Assembly (NCBI RefSeq): GCF_003952525.1 | Contig: NZ_CP034451.1 | Coordinates: 2,480,001-2,544,000, forward strand | Length of the DNA stretch: 64,000 nt | Direction of reading: 5' to 3' | From: Mesorhizobium sp. M3A.F.Ca.ET.080.04.2.1 | Lineage (GTDB): Bacteria > Pseudomonadota > Alphaproteobacteria > Rhizobiales > Rhizobiaceae | Shown: in pieces, positions 56,723-64,000 of the stretch | How the letters are laid out: the number at the start of each line of letters is the position of its first letter | Position numbering within the stretch: the first letter of the stretch is position 1 | Translations under genes and position numbers: made by a program | Notes under the pieces: generated by a model | Told to the model about the DNA's origin: nothing | Databases searched by the model: none | Seen by the model: only the letters and a program-made list of their open reading frames with translations

Positions 56723-59206
56723 ATGTCCCAGCTTGCCGTTGCCGATCAGGACAGCGCCGCGGCCGCCGCACCTGGCGCTGCTGCCCGGCCAAGCGTCGTT
56801 GCGCTCAGCGGGATCACCAAGAGTTTCGGACCGACGCTCGCCAATGCGGGAATAGAGCTCTCGGTCGGCGCAGGCGAGGTGATCGGGCTGGTCGGCGGCA
56901 ACGGCGCCGGCAAATCGACGCTGATGCGCATTTTGTGCGGGGCGATGTGGCCGACGCTCGGCGTGATTTCATTTGCCGGCGAGGAGGTTCCCTTTTCTGC
57001 CTATGATACCGGCGAAGCGCAGCGGCGCGGCATCCGCATGGTGCACCAGGAGCTGTCGCTCTGCGCCAATCTTTCCGTCGCCGAGAACTTCTTCCTGGAA
57101 ACGCCAGGCGACGCGGCGAGCCGGCCGGGCTGGCGCACGCTCTATCGCACCCGCGCCCGCGCGGCGCTGGACGCCGTCTTCCCGGGCAACGGCATCGATG
57201 CCGACGCGGAGGTCGGACACCTCACCATCGCCGAACGGCAGATGGTGGAGATCGCGCGCGCCGCGGCGACGCCCGGGGTCAAACTGATCGTGCTCGACGA
57301 GCCGACATCCTCGCTCGATCTCGACCGCTCAAAACAACTGCGGGCTTTCATCCGCGAACGGGCAAAGGGCGGGCTCGCCTTCATCTTTATCAGCCACAAG
57401 CTGCAGGAGATCATCGACATCGCCACCGAGGTGGTGGTGCTGCGCAACGGCCGCACCGCATGGCAGGGCCATGCCGCGGACGCCTCGATCGGCAGGCTCG
57501 TGCAATTGATGGGTGGAGACACCAACCCGGTTCACCAGCACATGGTGTCCGTCACCTCCTCCCAGGACGTGCTGGTGCGGCTCTCCGGGCCGCTGACGGC
57601 CGATCTCGGCCACGACGTCGACATCGTGCGCGGCGAGATCGTCGGGTTGGCCGGGCTCGAAGGCAGCGGGCAGAAGGAGCTGCTGCACGCGATCTTCAAC
57701 CCCGGGCGCACGCGACACGCGGCCATTGCCAGGCACGCGGACGCGGGCTTCATTGCCGGCGACCGGCAGAAGGAAGGCGTGTTTCTGCTGTGGAGCGTGC
57801 TCGCAAACATCGGCATCGGTGCCATTGCCCGCCGCCCGGCACTCAGCGTTGTCTCCGACCGTGCCAACCGCGACACCGCTTCGAAGGCCGCCGGCCGCCT
57901 GCGGCTCGACGATGGGCGCTTCCGTTCCAACATCAGCGAGCTCAGCGGCGGCAACCAGCAGAAGGCGCTGGTGGCGCGGGCGCTGGTTGCCGACACGCCG
58001 ATCATCCTGCTCGACGATCCGACGCGCGGCGTCGACATAGCCACCAAGCAGGATTTCTACCGGCTCTGCAACGAGGTCGCGCGCAGCGGCCGGGCGCTGG
58101 TCTGGCACACGACAGAGGACGCCGAGTTGCTGGCCTGCGACCGCGTGCTGGTCTTTTCTAGCGGTCGGATCGTCAAAGAGTTGGCAGGCGACGGCATCAC
58201 CGAGCAGGCAATCGTCGGTGCCTCCTTCACGCACTCGACGGACAGGCAGGCGAGCAAAGCGCCAAACCAAACCGCCATGACCGCATTCGGCCGCAGGCTG
58301 GTCAACGCCGCGCCCTTCATCGGGCTTGCCGCCGTGCTTGCCATCATGATCGCGATCAACCCCGCCGTCGCCTCTTCCTTCGGCCTCGACCTGCTCTTGA
58401 TGCCGGCATTGTCTCTGGTGCTAGTGACGGCAGCACAGATGTTCATCGTCGGCGGCAGCGAGATCGATCTCGGCGCCGGCGCTTTTGCCGGCCTGGTCAG
58501 CGTGCTCAGCGCCACGCTGCTCTACGACCAGCCATGGCTCGGGGCGCTGGCGCTGGCGGCGGCCGTTGCCGCCTATGCCGGGCTCGGCGGCCTGATCCAA
58601 GCGCGCAAGATCCCCGCCATCGTGGTGACGCTCGGCGCGTCCTTCATCTGGGTCGGCATAGGCTATGCGCTGCAGCCGACACCGGGCGGCGCCAGTCCGG
58701 AGTGGCTGTCGGCGCCCTTCAACTGGTCGCTCGGCGCCGTGCCGACCTCGATCATCCTGATCGCGGCCGTAGCGCTGATCGTGCTGGTCATCGACCGGCT
58801 GCCGCTCGGCGTGGTGCTGCGCGGCTTCGGCAACAACCCGGCAGCGATGATGCGCTCGGGCTGGTCGCCGACCCGCTACGCGCTGGTGCGCTATCTCATT
58901 GCCGGGCTGTTCGCCGGGGCCGCCGGCCTATCACTGACGGCCATCAACACGGCAAGCGACATCAATTCCGGCAATTCCTACACCCTGCTCAGCGTTGCCG
59001 CCGTCGTGATGGGCGGCTGCTCGCTTCTCGGCGGCATCATTTCGCCGGTCGGCGCCGTCGCCGGCGCGGTGACACTGTCATTGATCGGCGCGCTGCTCGG
59101 CACGCTCAGCGTCAGCAGCGACTACAACGCCGCGACGCAAGGCTTGATACTGATCGCACTCCTGACGCTGCGCAGCCTGACCGCCGACCGCAGGAGCGAG
59201 CCATGA
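56723..59206 (+). CDS. fused sugar ABC transporter: two ATPase domains plus permease domain
   Basis: An 827-residue protein. Residues 1-510 are an RbsA/XylG-type double ATPase: first half with GGNGAGKST, signature-like LTIAERQMVEIARA and VLDEPTSSLD; second half without a good Walker A (AGLEGSGQKE) but with LSGGNQQKALVARAL and LLDDPTRGVD, as is usual for this class. Residues about 530-827 are an RbsC-type permease with about eight helices (FIVGGSEIDLGAGAFAGL, SYTLLSVAAVVMGGCSLLGG). ATPase and permease are normally separate proteins. GGAGG precedes the ATG at 56723; the next permease overlaps by ATGA. Confidence 0.88.
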   Translation: MSQLAVADQDSAAAAAPGAAARPSVVALSGITKSFGPTLANAGIELSVGAGEVIGLVGGNGAGKSTLMRILCGAMWPTLGVISFAGEEVPFSAYDTGEAQRRGIRMVHQELSLCANLSVAENFFLETPGDAASRPGWRTLYRTRARAALDAVFPGNGIDADAEVGHLTIAERQMVEIARAAATPGVKLIVLDEPTSSLDLDRSKQLRAFIRERAKGGLAFIFISHKLQEIIDIATEVVVLRNGRTAWQGHAADASIGRLVQLMGGDTNPVHQHMVSVTSSQDVLVRLSGPLTADLGHDVDIVRGEIVGLAGLEGSGQKELLHAIFNPGRTRHAAIARHADAGFIAGDRQKEGVFLLWSVLANIGIGAIARRPALSVVSDRANRDTASKAAGRLRLDDGRFRSNISELSGGNQQKALVARALVADTPIILLDDPTRGVDIATKQDFYRLCNEVARSGRALVWHTTEDAELLACDRVLVFSSGRIVKELAGDGITEQAIVGASFTHSTDRQASKAPNQTAMTAFGRRLVNAAPFIGLAAVLAIMIAINPAVASSFGLDLLLMPALSLVLVTAAQMFIVGGSEIDLGAGAFAGLVSVLSATLLYDQPWLGALALAAAVAAYAGLGGLIQARKIPAIVVTLGASFIWVGIGYALQPTPGGASPEWLSAPFNWSLGAVPTSIILIAAVALIVLVIDRLPLGVVLRGFGNNPAAMMRSGWSPTRYALVRYLIAGLFAGAAGLSLTAINTASDINSGNSYTLLSVAAVVMGGCSLLGGIISPVGAVAGAVTLSLIGALLGTLSVSSDYNAATQGLILIALLTLRSLTADRRSEP

Positions 59207-60252
59207 ACGCACTCGCCGGCTTCGGCATCTGGGCGCAGCGTAACCGCTGGATTTGGTCGGCGGTCGGCGTGCTGCTGTTGTGGCTCGTGCTCTCCGTCGT
59301 CACCAACCGCTTCAGCCTGTCCAGCCTGTCCGGCGTGATGCTCTCGGCATCGTTCCTCACGGTGGTCGGCATCGGTCAGATGTTCGTGGTGACGACCGGA
59401 CGCGGCAATATCGACCTGTCCGTCGCTTCGGTGATCACGCTCAGCGCCTTCGTCGCGCTGCTCACCGTCAAGGGCCAGGACGCAAATCTCGCCATCGGCG
59501 TCGCCGCCGCCATCCTGCTCGGCCTTGCGGTGGGCGCTCTCAACTCGCTGCTTGTCGTCGGGCTCGGCATCCCGGCGATCATCGCGACATTAGCGACCGG
59601 CTACGTGCTGGCAACGGCGACGCTGCTCTCGAACAAGGCGATACCGGGTTTTGCCGTCAGCCCGGCGCTGAAGGCCGTTGCGACGGGACGCATTTCCGGC
59701 GTGCCGATCATGGCCATCGTCGCCGTTTTCGGCGTGGTCGCGGCCTCCTTCGTGCTGCGCTACACGGTGTTCGGCCAGCTCCTGTCGGCGGTCGGCCAGA
59801 ACCGCGCCGCGGCACGGCTCGCGGGGATCCGCAACGGCCGGGTGATTGCCTCGGCCTTCGTCATCTCTTCGGTGCTGGCGTCGCTCGACGGGCTGCTGCT
59901 CGGCGCGTATATCGGCGGCGCCTTCCTCGAAATGGGCCAACCATACCTGTTGCAGTCGATCGCTGCCGTGGTGCTTGGCGGTACGCTGATCTTCGGCGGC
60001 TCCGCGACGGCGCTCGGCACGCTCTTTGCCAGCATCCTACTCGTCTTGATCGTCACCACCATGCAGATCGTCGGCCTGCCTCCCGGCGCCCAGGACATCG
60101 TGCAGGGCATCGTCGTCATCTTCGTGCTGGCGCTGGCCGGCCGCCAGGCGCTGGCGCGGCGCGCTTCTGTCGATCCTGCCGATGGCGGAGCGGATCCGGC
60201 AATCACGGCGGAAGTAACCGCGCCGAGTCTGGTCGAAAAGGTGCAGCCTTGA
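59203..60252 (+). CDS. sugar ABC transporter permease (RbsC type)
   Basis: A 349-residue polytopic protein: LTVVGIGQMFVVTTGRGNIDLSVASVITLSAFVALL, VGLGIPAIIATLATGYVLATATLL, VGQNRAAARLAGIRNGRVIASAFVISSVLASLDGLLLGAYIGGAFLEMGQPYLLQSIAAVVLGGTLIFGG. It overlaps the fused ATPase-permease by ATGA. With the permease part of that protein it would form a heterodimeric channel. Confidence 0.9.
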   Translation: MNALAGFGIWAQRNRWIWSAVGVLLLWLVLSVVTNRFSLSSLSGVMLSASFLTVVGIGQMFVVTTGRGNIDLSVASVITLSAFVALLTVKGQDANLAIGVAAAILLGLAVGALNSLLVVGLGIPAIIATLATGYVLATATLLSNKAIPGFAVSPALKAVATGRISGVPIMAIVAVFGVVAASFVLRYTVFGQLLSAVGQNRAAARLAGIRNGRVIASAFVISSVLASLDGLLLGAYIGGAFLEMGQPYLLQSIAAVVLGGTLIFGGSATALGTLFASILLVLIVTTMQIVGLPPGAQDIVQGIVVIFVLALAGRQALARRASVDPADGGADPAITAEVTAPSLVEKVQP

Positions 60253-60282
60253 CGATTCCGCTTGCCAAGTCGTGGTAGAGTG

Positions 60283-60300
60283 ATCATACCAGTGTACAAG
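60283..60300. promoter_or_regulatory. ATACCAG element 2, upstream of the oxidoreductase
   Basis: ATCATACCAGTGTACAAG. A possible -35 box TTGCCA (60262-60267) lies 17 bases before CATACC, so the element sits over the -10 region. 48 bases to the start codon at 60348. Similar to elements 1, 3 and 4. Confidence 0.55.
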
Positions 60301-60347
60301 TTGACGATCGACCGTCCATCGTCAGAATATTCAGGGAGCAAGGTTAG

Positions 60348-61175
60348 ATGACAACGATCGCGCTGTTCGGAGCCGGCGGCAAAATGGGCTACCGCCTGTC
60401 GACCAATTTCCGCGGTTCGCCTTATTCGATCCGCCATGTCGAGATCAGCGAGGCGGGCCAGGAGCGGCTGAAGACCGGCCTCGGCATCGACACGGTGAGC
60501 GTCGACGACGCGCTCAAGGGCGCTGAGGTGGTGATCCTGGCCGTCCCCGACACGCATATCGGCAAGGTCGCGACCGGCATCGAGAGCAAGCTTGCCCCTG
60601 GAACGATGGTGATCGTGCTCGATGCGGCCGCTCCCTTTGCCGGCCACTTGCCCAAGCGCCCCGACCTGACCTACTTCGTCACCCATCCCTGCCATCCGCC
60701 GATCTTCAACGACGAGACCGACATGGCGGCGAAGAAGGACTTCTTCGGCGGCGTCAAGGCTAAGCAGCATTTCGTCAGCGCGCTGATGCAGGGGCCGGAA
60801 GAGGACTACGCCAAGGGCGAGAAGATCGCTCAGATCATCTGGGCGCCGGTGATGCGCTCGCATCGCGTCACCGTCGAGCATATGGCTCTGTTGGAACCCG
60901 GGCTGTCGGAGACGGTCTGCGCGTCGCTGCTCGTCGTCATGAAGGAAGCGCTCGACGAGGTGGTCGCGCGCGGCGTCGACCGACAGGCGGCGCTCGACTT
61001 CCTGCTCGGCCACATGAACGTGCTCGGCGCCGTCATTTTCGGCGAAACCCAGGGCGTGTTTTCGGATGCCTGCAACAAGGCGATCGAGTTCGGCAAGCCG
61101 GTGCTGATGCGTGACGATTGGAAGCGCGTGTTCGAGCCGGAGGAGATCGCCGCCAGCATCCAGCGCATTACCTGA
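60348..61175 (+). CDS. NAD-dependent oxidoreductase resembling D-apionate oxidoisomerase (ApnO)
   Basis: A 275-residue protein with an N-terminal Rossmann domain (MTTIALFGAGGKMGYRLSTNFRGS, GxGxxG variant) and an all-helical C-terminal domain as in 6-phosphogluconate/beta-hydroxyacid dehydrogenases. Notable blocks: VVILAVPDTHIGKVATGI, VIVLDAAAPFAGHLPKRPDLTYFVTHPCHPPIFNDETD and RSHRVTVEHMALLEPGLSETVCASLL. This resembles, from memory, ApnO, which oxidises and isomerises D-apionate; other 3-hydroxyacid or sugar-acid oxidation is possible. It lies between two sugar ABC operons and has its own ATACCAG element. Confidence 0.6.
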   Translation: MTTIALFGAGGKMGYRLSTNFRGSPYSIRHVEISEAGQERLKTGLGIDTVSVDDALKGAEVVILAVPDTHIGKVATGIESKLAPGTMVIVLDAAAPFAGHLPKRPDLTYFVTHPCHPPIFNDETDMAAKKDFFGGVKAKQHFVSALMQGPEEDYAKGEKIAQIIWAPVMRSHRVTVEHMALLEPGLSETVCASLLVVMKEALDEVVARGVDRQAALDFLLGHMNVLGAVIFGETQGVFSDACNKAIEFGKPVLMRDDWKRVFEPEEIAASIQRIT

Positions 61176-61180
61176 TTCAC

Positions 61181-61196
61181 TTATACCAGATACATA
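61181..61196. promoter_or_regulatory. ATACCAG element 3
   Basis: TTATACCAGATACATA, starting five bases after the oxidoreductase stop and about 235 before the next binding-protein gene. Shares TTATACCAG exactly with element 1. Confidence 0.5.
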
Positions 61197-61217
61197 TCAT
61201 CTGAATTTGTGGTTGAC

Positions 61218-61231
61218 TCATCATACCAGTT
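61218..61231. promoter_or_regulatory. ATACCAG element 4, next to a -35-like box
   Basis: TCATCATACCAGTT follows TTGACT (61213-61218), a good -35 match, so the site would overlap the core promoter of the second sugar ABC operon. It shares TCATACCAGT with element 2. Confidence 0.5.
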
Positions 61232-61412
61232 GGCTTTAGCTGTTCGAGCTCGCATAGCTGGGACTCCGGAAACTGCGCGAGCCGAGGAATGGCGGGGAAG
61301 GGGCAGCGAGGCTCGATCGGAGGAAGCCGCCAGAAGGCTTCAATCCGGGCGGCGCTGCCACTACTGCCTGACGAATTCAGACATGGACGATCGCCTCGGG
61401 ACCCGAGGCTGA

Positions 61413-62375
<963 letters not shown>

Positions 62376-62454
62376 GCCGGCGCGATGCAAGTGCGGGGGG
62401 CGAACGCCCGTTCGTCCCTCGCCTCCATTTCTTTTTCGGGTATTCTCGATTGCC

Positions 62455-63116
62455 ATGACCAAGCCGACTTGCGTGCCCAAGAAGAGTTGGCTCATCCTTG
62501 CGCTCACCGCCGCCGTCGGCCTCAGCGCCTGCAAGATCCTGCCGACGCCGTCGGCCCAAGGTGGCGATAGCGCCAACAGCTCGGCCTTCAACCCCGACAG
62601 GATGGTCGCCGAGATCTGGACACCCAAGGTCATTCCCTATCTGCAGCAGAAGGCGGGGCCGTTCGCCGAGGTGCACGCGCTTGCCAAATCCGATCCTGCC
62701 GCAGCCGGCGCCAAGTATGGCAATCCGAAGAAGCAGGCGAATTCGCCATGGACCTTCGCGGTGCGGGTCGAAGGCAAGATCGTCGCCGCCAACACGCAGT
62801 CGCGTGCGGCAACCATCGATGTCGACGTCGATGGCGACGGCAAGGCGGACGCGCGAGTGCAGATCGGGCCGGCGATGCGCGGCACGGCGCTGCGCGACAG
62901 CCTCGACTTCGTGCAATTCAACGACTTCACCAACCAGATCGACTTCGCCCAATTCGGCAAGGCCTTCAACGCCTATGCCGACAAGACGGTGCTGTCCAAG
63001 CTGTCGCGCGATGGACTCGAGGGCCGAACCGCCAAGGTGCTCGGCGCCTATACGATCGAGAGCGGCCAGGAGCTGCCGCTGGTGACACCGGCGGAGGCCG
63101 AGATCGGGCCGAAGCC

Positions 63117-63120
<4 letters not shown>
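62455..63120 (+). CDS. DUF2291 lipoprotein of sugar ABC operon
   Basis: A 221-residue protein with lipoprotein signal MTKPTCVPKKSWLILALTAAVGLSAC (lipobox LSAC, Cys26). The body has FAVRVEGKIVAANTQSRAATIDVDVDGDGKADARVQIGPAMRGTALRDSLDFVQFNDFTNQIDFAQFGKAFN, characteristic of DUF2291, which occurs almost only beside ribose-type ABC transporter genes. Its role is unknown; it may aid capture or gating at the periplasmic side. It overlaps the ATPase start by ATGA. The ribosome binding site is weak. Confidence 0.82.

Positions 63121-64000
<880 letters not shown>

Overview
The window reads as chromosomal DNA of a GC-rich alphaproteobacterium of the order Rhizobiales, most like Mesorhizobium. The signs are the bioBFDAZ order with the rhizobial bioZ, a NadQ-type regulator next to nadABC, a TPP riboswitch ahead of thiCOSGED, several periplasmic-binding-protein ABC importers, and an ExoF-like exopolysaccharide export protein. 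No tRNA, rRNA, CRISPR array, insertion sequence or phage gene was recognised.

Layout. (1) 1-1301: the end of an acyl/amino-acid adenylating enzyme, a free-standing acyl carrier protein, and a PrmC-like methyltransferase on the other strand. (2) 1356-7469, minus strand: a surface-polysaccharide operon read from a sugar-nucleotidyltransferase through a LegC-like aminotransferase, an initiating sugar-phosphate transferase, a LegB-like 4,6-dehydratase and a secreted beta-propeller-like gene carrying two single-base deletions, to an ExoF/Wza-like export protein. (3) 7903-11229: three regulators (LuxR-type response regulator, membrane-bound PAS histidine kinase, orphan LuxR-type protein). (4) 11293-21372, minus strand: a second, seven-gene polysaccharide operon with a GT4 glycosyltransferase, Wzy-like polymerase, glutamine-dependent amidotransferase, Wzz-type protein with a dead kinase domain, P-loop protein, Wzx-like flippase and GT2 glycosyltransferase. 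(5) 21867-26838: a calcium-repeat secreted protein with a likely glycosidase fold, divergent from its own type I secretion ATPase and membrane fusion protein. (6) 26839-27938: a gene-poor stretch ending in a small zinc-ribbon protein.

(7) 28001-35081, minus strand: a sulfonate-type ABC importer, a GntR/HutC regulator and three dehydrogenases that together match the HpsN/HpsO/HpsP set for 2,3-dihydroxypropane-1-sulfonate. Three near-identical AT-rich operator-like sites precede the three transcription units. (8) 35275-39706: nadQ and nadABC with two operator-like inverted repeats. (9) 39857-44880: bioBFDAZ, every junction overlapping by 4 bases. (10) 44894-46372: a succinate-semialdehyde dehydrogenase type enzyme, convergent with bioZ. 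(11) 46533-51856: TPP riboswitch and thiCOSGED. (12) 52224-55199: a 991-residue protein joining a SerC-like class V aminotransferase to a SerA-like D-2-hydroxyacid dehydrogenase. (13) 55541-64000: two ribose-type sugar ABC systems around an oxidoreductase resembling D-apionate oxidoisomerase; a repeated ATACCAG element lies in each promoter region. The second ABC ATPase runs off the end of the window.

The genes worth most attention are the SerC-SerA type fusion, the hps-like regulon with its three sites, the ATACCAG-marked sugar locus, and the polysaccharide loci with their pseudokinase, frameshifted gene and dedicated type I secreted enzyme. All functional calls come from reading the translated sequences; no database search was run.
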